From contig OU015500.1 of NCBI GenBank assembly GCA_907164885.2, positions 54,799,783-54,863,782 of the forward strand: a stretch of 64,000 bases of DNA, given 5' to 3'. Under the pieces are notes generated by a model. That model worked only from the letters and a program-made list of their open reading frames with translations, did not search any database and was not told where the DNA came from. Source of the DNA: Dolomedes plantarius. Its lineage: Eukaryota > Arthropoda > Arachnida > Araneae > Dolomedidae. Below, piece by piece: positions 27,061 to 40,374 of this stretch. Position 1 is the first letter of the stretch. Each line of letters begins with the position of its first letter. The position numbers and the translations under genes are program-made.

Positions 27061-28099
27061 GACAAATTAAAATATATGATTCGACTTGTTTAAGCACATA
27101 TCTACAGTTAAGCTGAAGTTTTCATACGGCTATGTACCTCAGAACTGCGTCAAATTTACATTTACATTTGTCTTCTGACTGTAAAAACAGTAAAACTGTA
27201 AAGCAGTTTGTCTTCAGTTTTACTTCGGATTGAAAAACAAGTCAACTAATTACTGTAAGTCCAGATAAGTTCAGTAAAATATTATTTCGTCATCACAGTG
27301 ACATTTTGAATTGCTGTAAAACTAAAAGCTTAAGAAATTAGTGTAAAATAGAACTCGCACTTTACAACTTTTCACAACAGTAAATTATAATGTTAGAAAA
27401 TATACATGCATAACATGATGACAGCAGTAATAAGATAAATAAAAAACGAAGTTATTAATTTTAAGGACATTTTAAAATATGTCAAATGTAATTTAAAATA
27501 CAAGTAATTCGATATTTCATTTATTTCGTAAATATAAATGTGGAAAATCCATTTTGAGTTTAAACTAGAAGTAACTTTATACCATATATCTTCTAACCCT
27601 ACAAAGTGGTCTGTTATACGGATTTTATACAGAGACAAACGTCAAACTCAATGAGATTGAAAAGATATGAGCTGTGAAGAAGACTTAAAACCTATATTTT
27701 GAGTACCAGTAAACAGCTGAAATGCGTCTGTAAACTTATTTACAGAATAACTCAGGCTGAGGTCACACAACCATTTATGAGAAAAATGTCTTACAGCAGA
27801 CTGTTATGTAATACAAAGATTTATAGACAAGTTAGGCGTGAACATGTACTTCATATTCTTTGTTGTTTATAAATTAAGAAAATTTTAATGTACTTTAGAC
27901 AAACATATATGAGTAGTTTGGGATCAATTCTAGAAAGCTCCATTTTTTTTCGCGATTGAGGTAAGGATACTTTCTCATAGTCAATCAGTTAATAACGAAA
28001 ATTGTTAGGAAATTCTCTAGAAATGACAAATAATTTGGGAATTTTCTAAATTTCAGATTTATACTTAAAAAAACATAACATATAGTTTTTTTTATTTAA

Positions 28100-28560
28100 G
28101 GGGATAATGGTCATTACAAAGTGATTTTTAAAATTTTTAATTCAGAGATATGAAATTTTATACATATATACATTTCCCCATAAGTATATAGAATACCTTA
28201 AAAGAAATTTCCAATCTTATTGCAATTTTAAAAATTCTTACAAAATTTAAAATTTATAAACAAAATTTTAAAATGCTCCTTGCGACTTAATTTTTTAGAT
28301 ACGTCCTTGATTTTGCATTTTAATCACTTAAAACTGTATTACAAACAAGTCTGTGAATAAATTATGTAATCCCTTGAATAGTTCATGTTTGAGAGATTTT
28401 TTTCTGAATCCCATCGCAATTTTCTTCAAAATTTTGCATTTAATAAGTTATAAATCAAATTTAATTACCTTAATAAAGTCGAATTGCAAAATGCATATCC
28501 AGTTTCTTTGTAAACAGTATCAGGATTCTTCATTATCAATTTCATGAATTTAAACAAAAA
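28100..28560 (+). mobile_element. Possible TTAA-type MITE end
   Basis: TTAAGGGGATAATGGTCATT at 28096 resembles the TTAAGGGG termini of the elements at 38288 and 57134, and the following sequence is similarly AT-rich. No matching right end was found, so the extent is a guess. Confidence 0.3.
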
Positions 28561-28748
28561 TTAAGTGGCATGGAACATTTAATAAATCTAAAAACCTTGA
28601 AAAATCTGTTTTGAGAAAAACATATTTAAATTTTATTAGTACACTTACCTTTATGACTTATTTTTGTAGAAGCCTCATAAATGATTTTTTTCTTGAAAAA
28701 ACACTATACTGGTACTTTTATCCTACCGAAATATATATATACAGGGTG

Positions 28749-28800
28749 TCCATAATTAAAGTCCAACTTTCAAAAGGCTGCAACAAAAAAAAAGTTTTTT
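28749..28800 (+). mobile_element. Solo mariner/Tc1-like terminus
   Basis: CAGGGTGTCCATAATTAAAG follows directly after TATATATATA. The CAGGGTG start and the TA flank resemble mariner-type ends such as that of the 3650-5150 element. I could not find the opposite end. Confidence 0.4.
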
Positions 28801-28914
28801 TTTCATTTCTTTTAGATATTTTATATTATTTTCAGTTAAATTTTTCCTTTTATTTATTTATTTTATTTTAGGTTGCCATGAATTTCAAAATGTAGGTTAT
28901 TTTCTCTATTTTAG

Positions 28915-29061
28915 CAAAGTATGGAATGCTGGAGAGTGGAGATTTGTATATACGGGATACTACAGAACATGATGGATCATACAGTTTTCGCTGTCATACA
29001 GAAAACACCGTTACGAAAGAAAAGAAAGTCAGTATGAATTATTCAAGGATCATCATAACAG
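28915..29061 (+). CDS. Dscam: Dscam exon: C-terminal half of Ig2
   Basis: The exon is 147 nt, with acceptor TCTCTATTTTAG and donor GTATTA; it is phase 1 at both ends. It encodes AKYGMLESGDLYIRDTTEHD and then the F-strand signature DGSYSFRC, whose cysteine pairs with the cysteine of the preceding exon. It continues through HTENTVTKEKK and NYSRIIITG, which leads into Ig3. The junction codon with the previous exon is GCA (Ala). The domain corresponds to insect Dscam1 exon 5. Its donor GTATTA is weaker than the GTAAGT-type donors of the neighbours, but the frame continues into the Ig3 exon only if this donor is used. Confidence 0.9.
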
Positions 29062-32015
29062 GTATTATTACATAATTTGAGGACTTAAGTATCATTTTAC
29101 TCGATTTCATTGAATATTGGTTCTTAATAGTATTTAATATTAAATATAAACTCTGTAAAACACCATTAGGTAATTTTTTTCGTTTGGAAAGTTTTCGCTT
29201 TGAATTGATTCCTATCTACAGCATAAGGCATTTCTACATTTACTACAAATTAAAATGAAATGAAGAACACGCACTGAAATCATTTTACAGTACTTATGTA
29301 GTATCACATTTCTCCGGCAACAGATTAGTTTATTGAAATAAACCGATACATACTCTGTTTTCCACTTTCTTGTTACAAAATATGTCAACGTATTGAGAAA
29401 CTACGAAATCAATCGTGTCGTATTTCAAAATGCTTTATGGAATATATCTGTGTTGAAGCTACTTGTTTCATCGATTTTTCCAGACTGTAAGTTAGGTATT
29501 GTTTTCTCTTTATGGAATAAATCTTGTGAATTTAAAACAAAATACATTGTAAATAAAACTGTTCAAGTTTCGTTGAAGTATCTCATGTTTTCTATCTTAA
29601 TAACACTTGATCGATAAGATAAAGTTTAGTTATTCAGGGAATTGACGAGCGGCCGGTGATCGACTTAATCCGTTCCTTCACAAACTTTCTCTATTTAATA
29701 AAGTTGATCATCATTTGTAAATGGTGTTTTGGTAATGACAAAAAAGAAAAAAAAATACATTAAAGTAAATATGTAAGAAATGTTATTAAAATTTCCATTT
29801 GCACGGACTTCTCTTTTGACTTTTTTAAACAAAAAAGAAAATATTTGATTTCAAAATTCAGTAACTTATACTGAACGTGAGAAAATTGTGTTCTAAAAGT
29901 CTTTGGATGCTACCGGTATCACAAACCGATTCTTCAGCAATAAGGGACATACGTAAGGTAATTATATTGAATCAGACCAAAAACCGTTGTCATAATTTTA
30001 GAAACTGACAGTTTGAATCGTTTAGTCTAGTTTAGTTGGATAACTTTGGTCATTAAAATTCAAATATTTCCTGGTTGATTAGAAAAATGTGACAGGGTTA
30101 GAAATTAATAATTTAGTTCTTATCCTGGTTTGAGGAACATAAATTCTATTTGAAAACCACTAAGTTATTAGATTTAGCTATTTATCAAGTCATACCGTGA
30201 TAAAACGCTGTAAACAATATTACATATTGATAAAATAAGATCTAATTGATATTTAAAGTCAGACGTATTATTCAGACGTATAGATGTGTCAGATATATTA
30301 TTGTCAAAAGTATTATAAGAAATTCTAAGTTAAGAGCCCTAACACTTTTTGAAGGACTACGTTTAAATCATCTGTGATAGTTCAACTGGTAGACAAAATC
30401 GATCTGCTAGATACTATCACTAAGAAAAGTATTTTTATACTGAATAAAGTTTAAATTTTCATTCACCAAATTTCAAGGAAAAAATTAATTCTATCAAAAG
30501 CGATAAGAAATCTTTGGCTTAAGCAGGAAGCTTAATATCTATGTCTTGTATTTTAGAAAAAAATTACATGATCCCAGAAATTAATTTTGAAAAAAAATTT
30601 GGTCCCAAAAGTAAAACATAGTTGCGGCGTTGTCACGATATTTTATCTTTGTCAATCTCTAAATTCCCAATCTTAAACTCTTTAATGATACAATGAATGA
30701 GTCAATAGATATTGTCATTTATACAGGAAATTTTAAATTTTCAGTATAAAACTCAGCCAGTAAAATGTCTTATCCGAACAAAACAATGATGAAAATTTTA
30801 TTGATGATATAATGATTCTGAGCGTATATCGGACATCTCGAAACAATCTGACATTTGCTAAGCAAGCATTTTAGTTTATTTTTTTCTTTCAACAAGACAA
30901 AGATTCTAAATAACTTGCTAAAAATCCGAGGATTTCTCAGTTGTATAATTGCCCTGAAATAATCAGTAAAAAAATTGGTATTCAGAATATTTGAATAATT
31001 ATGTGTAAGCTATGATTGTTTTCCATTTCAAGACTGATTAATTATTTTAAATAGGCTAAATCATTTTCGTTGAATGTACGCCAAATTCTGTTTTTCGTTG
31101 GATTGATGACTTATTCTTTCACAAACTTATTTAATTGTTTTTTATTTTCTCCTGTAATATTCAATACTAAACGTGTAACTGTGGTATTTTTGCCTGAAGG
31201 AGGGAATAATCAATATTTTTAAAGAATATATTTTTGAAAAATATTACTTGTCCAATTGGTAAATAAATAAAATATAAAAATATGTCGATATAATTCTCAA
31301 CATTTAGTAATAACAATCTGTGCATTAATTGCTTACGCGCAAGTCAGTATCAGCGAGGATGTTCCGCAAGACGTATGTTTTTCCTCTGTTTATGAAGCTA
31401 CTTTCTTTTATGCTACCTCTTTTTTAACCTTCTGAAAATCAAAGTCCTTGACAACATTAACCTAACTCAGTGGTGTTAAGAAAGAGTGGTTCTAAATAAG
31501 AGTCAAGATTCGTCAAAAAGCCAGAAGTGAGAAAATTCTGCTGCAATTTATTTTGGGAAGGTATCTAGAAGAGTTTTGTTTGAATATTGTTTATATAGGG
31601 GAGAGATCATCTGAAAGAAGTTCATCACTGTTGCTGTCTGTGTGATTTCTTTTGTAACGACTATTTAAGAAAAGTATTTGCTTATAAAGTTTCAGTGGCG
31701 TCTTCTACATGAGTAATTATGTCCGAATGGTTTTGAAACGATCCAATCTTTAGGTTTTGTATTGAATTACAGCAATTTTTTTTAAATATTCATATACGGG
31801 CGATACGGCAAAGCAAAATTGTGTAACTTTAGCTAATATGGGGTGTTAAAGTAGTACGGCACCCAAATAAGGCAGTGTGGCCTGCTACCAGCGAAATAAT
31901 AAGAAAAAGGTTTTTAATTTAGTTTCACTTACATCCACGTACTATAAATATCCATGTTCTCCGTATTGTTAGACACTTTGCTTTATGCTAATGATTATTA
32001 CTTGTTTCTTTCCAG
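29062..32015 (+). other. Dscam intron between Ig2 and Ig3 (3.0 kb)
   Basis: The sequence is AT-rich with no recognised transposon, repeat array or additional exon. A 74-codon open stretch at 29393-29617 has no domain signature, and its composition looks like the surrounding intron. Confidence 0.8.
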
Positions 32016-32309
32016 AACCTCATCATAACCAGCCACCAAGAATAACAAAGCGTCTCAGCCGTGTGTCTGTCCCATTAGGTCATCGTGCTACATTGCCTTG
32101 CATTGCACAAGGCTATCCCGTCCCATCATTCCGGTGGCACAGAGCCAAGGCTGACCAGCGACCACTGCCCGACCACACCATTTCGGTCAGCCAGGAAGGA
32201 GGAGTTTTGATATTCCACAAAGTAGTCCCCAGTGATAGTGGGAGGTACGTTTGCAGAGTATCAAATACAGTGGGAGAAGATGAGGTGGACACAGAGCTTA
32301 TAGTTGAAG
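32016..32309 (+). CDS. Dscam: Dscam exon: complete Ig3
   Basis: The exon is 294 nt, with acceptor TTTCTTTCCAG and donor GTAATT, phase 1 at both ends. It encodes a full Ig domain of 98 residues: first cysteine at about 29 (ATLPCIAQGYPVP), tryptophan at 41 (FRWHRA), and DSGRYVC with the second cysteine at 80, followed by RVSNTVGEDEVDTELIVEG. In insect Dscam1 the first half of Ig3 is a separate alternatively spliced exon (exon 6 cluster). Here both halves are in one exon, so a fly-style exon 6 choice is not possible at this position. The junction codons are GAA on the left and GAG on the right. Confidence 0.94.
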
Positions 32310-33226
32310 GTAATTTTAAACCTTCTCAATAGATCCTCTAATCATTATTAGAGTTGATTTTCAAGGTTTCATTATAAAGAAAAACTGGATTTTCCTTTAA
32401 ATTTCCGAAAGAAACAAGAAACACTCTAAGACTTTTAGTGGTAGAAAAATATGTCATGCTTATTTTATCTATATTAAAAAATGGTAGAAAATTGACAAAT
32501 AGCTAAAAATAAACAACCGTCTTCTAAGAAAAAATATGAGAGGAAATAAGAGACACTATTTTTGCCGAAAATATGCTTCCTCGATAAATGCGTCAATTCC
32601 GAAATCTTAAAAATCTGAAATTTATTGATACATTGCAGATATAATGATACATGTTATTCATATTGGATAAAACGTTTAACTCGGAATCATAGCTTACTAC
32701 AAAGGATTGAATTGTCTTGGTCTTCATTAAAAAAACGTTCAATGTTTAACATCGAATCACTTCGGTAAGACCTTTGAGTTGTCTCGTGTGTTTTGTATTA
32801 TTTGTTTTTATTTATTTTGTTAATCGTTCTGTAGTTTAAATTGTGATTCCGATGTAAGTTTTTCATTGTATTTGTTCTACTTCGCTTTTTAATTGAAGTT
32901 ATTTGGTGTCAGAAACAATCGTTGTTCAGAGGCAATATTTGAAGTCCTTAATTCCAAACCGATGTCTTTCAACAGCAAGCACAATCACGGTGATGTGAGG
33001 CGATGTTAAGCTGAACGTCGTTCTTGACACATTTCGCTCCCTGACCTAGCTCACCCCCTTTCAGGAAACTTTGGAAAATATGTGTTTATTCATATTTTAA
33101 TCATTTGAAAGTGTTGAATGTTTTGGATGATGAATCTTTGATTCATACTTCAAGAATATCATTTTTATACTTTCTAACGTTCAGGCACAACTGTCTATCT
33201 CACGATCTGGGGTGAGAATTTATCTG

Positions 33227-33265
33227 GGGTGAGAGTTGTGTATCTAAGATACACATCTCTCACCC
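33227..33265. repeat. 19-bp inverted repeat (hairpin)
   Basis: GGGTGAGAGTTGTGTATCT at 33227-33245 and AGATACACATCTCTCACCC at 33247-33265 pair with one mismatch around a single-nucleotide centre. A direct copy of ATCTGGGGTGAGA lies just upstream. Function unknown. Confidence 0.8.
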
Positions 33266-35134
33266 TAGATACCTTAAGTCCTAAACTACTTCCAAAAACA
33301 TATTTACGGGCTTAATTTAGACCTATACTTTCAGACAGCAAAATGTAAAATTTCTACACCTTCTTCACTCACAGCGCAGTTTAGCTTCAAAACTTTAGAG
33401 AATGTTAACATATCGTACGCAAGAAATTTGTGTTTTACTTTTCTTTATAAGTACTTTTCTTCAAAAATAAATGCTATTTGAAGAGACTTTTCATAGTGCG
33501 TGGGTTAGAATCCTGATCGAAGTCACCGGTGGTCAATACATTGAAATTGACAACTGTTTGTATTTCAAACAGCTACAAAATGTCATCTTCGAACCAAATT
33601 TATAAAGTATAAAAAAATTTTGCCTCTTAAAGTGTAACAAAATAAAGAATATATATGCTATCAAAGCAACTTATGTTGTTCAGAACTTTAGTTCTGGAAA
33701 CTCTTTGTTAGTTTTGTAGTAGGTGGGCCAAAGTGGTTCACGCTTTAATAAAACACACAGTTCATATATTTAACATCTTTATTAAGACATTCTGAGAGGG
33801 AGATTTGAGATGTTTCCAGGGACATATTCTTAGCCAGTCTGAAGAAAGTACATGCAGAAAGGTATTTATATGTCCCGTAATACCCCGACATTCTTGAAAA
33901 ATGGAACTTTCCTCGTGGTCAGGATTTTTATCAACTCAGCAATTTCATCATTACGGGATTCTTTATATGGTTACTATTTAGAAACCTTAAAATTGCAAGC
34001 TGGCTATTTTCTCCCGGTCAGCTCCAAGAGCTTTTGAGGGAAGATGTAAAAATTATGGAATTTTAACAAGGGTGAGTAAAATTAGAAATTAATTGGTGAA
34101 ATCGAGTTTGGAAGTGAGTTTTATAACGTTAGGTATTGTTTTATGCCAACTTGTTATTCGCAAATTAGATGAGACTCAATGATTAAAATGCGATAGGAAC
34201 TACAACAATTGTTCCTATTTCAGAAATTTAACACCGTTCTGATGGTTTTATTTACGGAAAACATAACGAAATAATAGTATCCCACATGTAGATAATATTT
34301 CAAAAGTAGAAACAAATTCCGGACATTTTTTTGAAAGAAAGTTTTTACGATACTTTTTTGAGAAACATTTCATGAAATTAACTTAAGGACTTCTCTGAAA
34401 CGCATGTTAAAGATAAAAATGTAAAATGGATATTTTCAAATAATTTTTCTGTGTCCTACCAGAAAAAAACTTCATACTTTGGAAATGCTTAGGAATTTTT
34501 TCTCGGGACGAATCATTGATATGCATTAAAAACACAATAACTGTGACATAAATCAATAATGTTCCTCTTCAGACTGAATACGTCATGCAAATTTTATCCG
34601 TTTAAAAGGGGTTGGGATTCAATTTATTCAAATTTTCTGCATTATATTTTGTGAAAATTTAATTATTTTTAGATTATGAAGAAGGGCTTGAGAGAAATGT
34701 TTTTGCCATTAACTTTAAAAACTTTTAAAAGCTGTCTCAAATGTTTGAAGATTAATGCTGAAAGCGAGCATAGAAATATTGAAATCTCGTTAAAAAACTG
34801 AAGTGTGATTATGAAATGTGGCTCGATAATTGAAACAGATCGGTTCAAAAGTTTAAAATTTCGATTCAGTCTATTAGTTTATAAAATAGCTTCAGGCATA
34901 AGGATGAAAAGTTGGGGGTCATCGTCAACAACAGACAAATATGAACAATTGATTATTCATAATAGTCTTTGGCAAGAATAGTGAGCAGTGAGCCAAAAAT
35001 TTTGATAATTTTTAAATCTCAGAGGTATTAGTTTTTCATAAGAATAATAATTATAATTGACTCATGGCATATGTCAACCTATTGTTGACATCTACCTACG
35101 GGCCAAGATAAATGAAATGCACTTCAAACATTCA

Positions 35135-35136
<2 letters not shown>

Positions 35137-35192
<56 letters not shown>
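35137..35192. repeat. (TA)n microsatellite
   Basis: 56 bp of TA followed by AAGAGAGAGG. Confidence 0.96.
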
Positions 35193-35195
<3 letters not shown>

Positions 35196-37500
35196 AGAGA
35201 GGGATTATTCATTTGTGTATGAATAATAAGCATAATACAACTCATTCTAAATATAAATGATAAAAAATGCGTCTATACACACCACCATGTCTGAAATTTT
35301 AATTGCTGCATGTCATTATCATTTTAATAAAAGACAATGTCTTCTAAAAAACTGTTTCCTGCAGATTCCGAAAAAGTTGATAGAAAACCCATAAGACAGT
35401 CTAAGTGCTCGATATTATAGTTCATACTAAATTATCTCTACGTGATTTATAATTCCAGGAGATTTGTATTAATTATCGTAGTTTATAAGTTTAGTTCATC
35501 TACGCATTTCGCATAAAGATATTTTTCTCTTCTTTAATCCTGATTATTTATTAATGTTAAGGAATCAGAAAATATTTCCTTTATTTATATAATTCTAATT
35601 TGTGTATACAAGTTGTCCTTTATTTTCATAAGGGATTACTTCAAAATACTCATCGTAAATGAAAAATAAACACCATAAGCTTACATTGTGTTTATTAACA
35701 TTAAAAAATCAAATGACATAACCTAATTTATCTAAAATTTATCAAGTTGATTACACAGTGTTCTGAAATAAACATTTTCGGAATAATTGCATTGTATTTT
35801 AGTTATTTGATGATTTACATAAAGCTTCCTTTATCATAAATAGTTTCATATCTCACGGAAGTTATTAAAACTGGACACTAGAAATTTCTGTAAGAAGTTG
35901 GCCATTGCCTCATCACCAAGTTAAGATTTTAAAAATTGATTTTGTCTACCTCCGTACAGCTTTTGTGGGGAGTATCGGATGACGAATGTCTAGCCGGGAA
36001 GAAAATCGAAATTCTAAATTGTAAGTGTGGTGTGTATTGAATTCATTTCGCTGTTTCACCAGGGTAAAGGAAAATCGAATTGTGAAATATCAAGTGTTGG
36101 ATACTGTCATAACACGGTTTTAAAAGTTAGGGAGAAAGTCTCAATACCTGTTGTATTATCAATAGTAATTGGCCTATACTCTGAATATGCTTGATCACAA
36201 TTCAATGAAACTTAAATAAGATTTATTTTTGATTTGTTGAAGACTTTTTCCTTTGTATTTTCTGTCCACAATACGACAATTACATTTTCCGTTTGAAAAT
36301 AATGGGAGTATGAGCTTCATTTAGAAAGCTAGACTAGATTTGTTTTACTTCAGACGTAGACTATCAAGCTCAAAGAATACTGTAGTTGAGTAGAAATCCT
36401 TTATTTTCATCACCATATTATCCTTTCTATTATTTGTTTGGAAGATATGTTTTTGCTAGCCTTCGGCATAACGTATTGGACTTTTTTTTTGTTTCGACAA
36501 TTGTTACTCATTTCACATATTTACTTAATATATACCATAAGGTTTTATTTCTCCTTGTCGAATTCTTCTAAAATGTTTTGTTGTTGATATTGTGGACATA
36601 TCCTGGTTGTTTTGAACTCGATGCAAACAATTTACTTTTTGGGATTTTTCAGCATTTTTAGAATGCCTTATTTCCGAACGTCGTTCTTTTATTCACGTTT
36701 ATAAGTTCAGTAGGAAATTCAAGTACTTTTCTCATAAATAGAAATTTTTGAAATTGAGTGCATATGATTTTAATCCTCTATAAGCACATGGCGTTAAGAT
36801 ATGAAATTTTCGTGACATTTTAATGGCATGAGTAATAACTCAAGATATATACCAATGTGTAATTTTTGAGTTTTCAGTTCAGTAAATCATGGGAAATTAT
36901 GATATTTTTAAAATAGGATACTGCAACCACTTTTCACAAGTTATAGATAAAAAGACAACAGCAATAATCTTCTACAGTCTCACAAGAACTAAAAAAAATG
37001 TCATAAAAAGCATTCTTAGAGGAATTAATTGTTTCATATTTACAATTGCAGTATATATAATGACCAAAGACCTTATAAAAGCATTTTTCTCTTGACAAAG
37101 TTTTCGATTGTTTTTCGTAACAAACTGAATATGAGATGATACGAATGTGTTTTAGTTTCAGTACAGAAAAAAATATAAAATTCTTTGAATAAATACGTGA
37201 AATATAGGATTAAATTTCTTTTGAAGCAAGTTTTCTTAGTTACCATAAATGAACACTACATGAAAGTTTTGAAAGAATTTATTGTTAAATGTTTTTTGAA
37301 GAATAAAAAATTATGTACATCAACTGTGTCTTAATTTTAAAGTATGTTAAACCTTAAGTATATTAATGCTTAGGCTACTAACTTTTTCAAAAATTTTATG
37401 TATTTTTTTCTGCAGTGTTATTGTTTGCATTTTCAAAATACACTGAAGGAACTTCACCCAGAGTTCCAAGACGGTCGTAGAGTGTAAATCTCTGTAGACT

Positions 37501-37830
37501 GGACAAGGTAGTCTTGTGACAGCGCGTCGGCTTTCTGCGCCAAGGTTGTTCGGTTCGAATCCCGACAAGCGCCTTTAAATACCTCCGTGTCTAGGATGAA
37601 TATGAACACGTTAAATCCGTATGATGTTAGAAACGGTGAGAGAGGGTACGATCCCTAGATGCTACTCCTGAGGGTACTCTGTCAGAATTGAGGTGGCACC
37701 TGTCGAAAACGGACTCTTTTTCTACTTTTCTAGACCGGAACCTCACACCTCAGCCCGCAAAACATATTTGAACCTGGACTGGAACACTTCCGACCAAGGG
37801 ACATCAGCAACTGTAAGGTCAAGGCGTAAC
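37501..37830 (+). repeat. tRNA-derived SINE, copy A
   Basis: The head resembles a tRNA with an RNA polymerase III B box, GGTTCGAATCC, at 37552-37562, followed by CCGACAAGCGCC. The body contains ACCTCCGTGT and GAGAGGGTACGAT. The same order of words occurs in the inverted copy at 40015-40370, which defines a SINE family. The head does not fold into a convincing tRNA acceptor stem. Confidence 0.75.
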
Positions 37831-38287
37831 CATCCTTAGTATTTTTCCCGCTTTTACACGGCCAGTTAGTTCACGCGGTTATATTTAATTCACACTGGAT
37901 AGGGATTAAAGTTATTCAACTTCACTGAGGGGAAAATAGCCGTGACGTCTGCAGGAAGGCGTGGTCAAGTCCGCAAACCACTCTTCGCAAACCGTGTTTG
38001 ACAACTGACAATATGCAGAATTACTTGCCCATAAAAAGGCCGACAGTTTTAACGCTAGGGAGACGGACGACAGAGAATTCCGGTCGATGGTAAGTGTAAC
38101 AGCTGAGCAGTCGACATGCCGTTGAGTCGTCAGTACATATAAGTGCTAACGTGTCCCGGTATGAAAATATATATTAACCAGGGATTTATTGATATGGTGT
38201 GGATTTTATATTTGAAAGTAATAATTTGAAAGTAAATGCTTAATAAGTTTATATCTTGGAGAATAAAAAGTGTTTGTTCCTTTTCAA

Positions 38288-38998
38288 GGGGATCCGGGAC
38301 ACATTTAAAAAAAAAATATTTATTGAGTTAAAATTTTGAACTTTTTTATGATGGTCAATCATATAATTTGTAAACAAAATCATATCATAAAATTGATCAA
38401 AAAGTTTTTAAAAAATTTTGAAATTTTAAAATTTTTAATAAAAGTAGGGTAATTTAAAATCTTTATAACTCGAAATACTATTTGTCGGATTTCAAAATTT
38501 TTTCATTTAATTAAACAAAAATATACAAGTTTCAATTTTAATTCAGCATTTTTTGAAATATTAATTTTTAAAGAAATTAAAAATATTTAGATTAAAAATT
38601 ACAAAAAAAAAATTATGTAACTTATTTTTAAAAAATCATATTTACAAAAGTAAATATTATTTTTCAAATTTGCTGAGTCAAAATTAAAGTAATATAACTG
38701 AAAAAGATATGTTCCAAATTTCAACCATTTATCTTTAACGGTTCTGGACTTATAACAATTTAAAGACGAGAAATGGATAAAAATCCCGTCATGCACTTAC
38801 AGGTTAAAACGCACTTACAGGTTTAAACAACGATTCCCTACTATTAAAATGTTGCAAAAAAAAAAATAAAAAATTTATCCTGTTCGAATTAAGATAGAAA
38901 CAGGATTTAAACGTCATTTTAAGCGTAAAAGAATAAAAAAATTTTAATGTAATAAAATAATTTTCGAAAATTCGAACAATTTTATGTCCTGGACCCTC
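38288..38998 (+). mobile_element. TTAA-type MITE, full-length copy
   Basis: It starts GGGGATCCGGGACA after TCAA (a changed TTAA) and ends with the inverse of GAGGGTCCAGGACA, followed by TTAA at 38999-39002. About 710 bp, AT-rich, no coding frame. A second copy lies inverted at 18487-18986, about 20 kb away in a different intron of the same locus. Confidence 0.8.
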
Positions 38999-39009
38999 TT
39001 AAATATAAT

Positions 39010-39131
39010 CATTTTACTACTCCAATCCACTGCAAAAACTGTGATTTTAGACCGTATAAAGGACCAAGACCTCAATAGCTCGGCAAATTGCAACGAATAA
39101 AAAACAACAAAAACAACAACAACAACAAAAC
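39010..39131 (+). repeat. Possible retroelement tail ending in (CAA)n
   Basis: Unique sequence ends in AAAAAACAACAAAAACAACA and further CAA repeats, a type of simple 3' tail seen on LINE- and SINE-derived insertions. No coding remnant is visible and the 5' end is undefined. Confidence 0.3.
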
Positions 39132-40014
39132 TTTAGACAGTTCATAATTGTTCGAAAGGTAAAAGTTATATGTGTTCACTACAACCCAAAAATCATTACC
39201 TTGATCCACTCTTTAAATCAAGTATTCAGAATTCCATTTGTCTCATCACTGACATGTACGTGTTTTGTAAAAAAATCTCATCTCTTATGGGAATGAACCA
39301 TAGAAATATGGTGTTTATTTCGAAGTCTGTTGTCCTCGAAACATTTCTAGGACTTCATACAGATTGAAACATTGTCAACTCGGTGGAAATCACATGCCCT
39401 TTTTTTATTATAGATTTCTTAAGGCAAAATTTGTCTCTTATAATAATATCAGCTTTAAAACTTTTGAAAATACTGCAAGTCATTTGAAAATTTTACTTTT
39501 AGAATAATTTATGAGAATTTCTTATTTTGTTTTGGTGAAATATTTTTTATTATTATTGACTTATAGTTGTTATCAAAATTTGCCCTCTATATTGACATTT
39601 AAGCTGAGAAAATATTATCACGTTTTTCAAAATAGTTTTGCCTGGAGGCCGCAAAAATATTTCTTTTCTTCTGCATTTATGAGTTTTTGTACGTTTCTCC
39701 AGTATGTTTGATTTTCTATTGTACGTAGGTTCGGATATTTTTAGTAACATGAAATTTTAAGCTTTTGAACTATTAATAGTTTTTGCTCTGCAATTTTCAA
39801 TGGGAGCAGACTTTTATAAACTACCACACTTAAGGAAATTTTTCCTTTATTTTATTCTGTCCTTTATAGTATTTGAAAACATATTTAACATACATAGTTA
39901 ATGTTATGGCAGAAATGCAACTACAAGAAAAAACTTTCTGATCTCGAATCGAACTTATAATCAAGATTTTTTTCCCATATGTTTTTAAAACAACATCATT
40001 CAGGTGTCGCTCGT

Positions 40015-40370
40015 TAATTGATGTTCTTCTTGTTGCTTATTCCCACCTGACGGAATGTATTTGCGACCAGTTTCATATAGGCTTGAGGGCTGAGGGTTGA
40101 AGCTCGGTTTATAATGGCACCACAAATGTCGGAGACCGACTTAGCCAGGTGCCACCGCCGTTTTGATCTAGTACCCCCCAGGTGGGACATCTGGGGGGAA
40201 TCGTACCCTCTCCCACCTTCTCTCACCTCATAGAAGGACTTTTCGGTTGGAGGAATTTGCGTGCCCATATCCGGCCTATACACGGAGGTATGTAATGGCA
40301 CTTGTCAGGATTCAATCCGAGCACCCTTAGAACCGAAAGCCAGTGCGCTACTACTAGGCTAACTCTGGCC
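40015..40370 (-). repeat. tRNA-derived SINE, copy B
   Basis: Read inverted from 40370 it gives TTAGCCTAGTAGTAGCGC (A-box-like), the B-box variant GGATTGAATCC (40308-40318), CTGACAAGTGCC, ACATACCTCCGTGT, GAGAGGGTACGATTC and GGTGGCACCT. Each has a counterpart in copy A. The 3' tail ends near AACAAGAAGAACATCAATTA. It is inserted beside a transposase relic. Confidence 0.75.
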
Positions 40371-40374
40371 CTCC

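Noticed and set aside
29393..29617. Possible extra exon between Ig2 and Ig3
   Set aside because: No Cys/Trp Ig signature, and the confirmed Ig2 and Ig3 exons already join in phase without it.
37501..37573. A functional tRNA gene
   Set aside because: The B box is good, but the acceptor and D stems do not pair, and a diverged partner with the same non-tRNA body exists at 40015-40370, which fits a SINE.
37850..38150. Solo LTR suggested by a GC-richer patch with CATAAAAAGG
   Set aside because: No clear TG...CA ends, target duplication or primer-binding site could be identified, so I did not call it.
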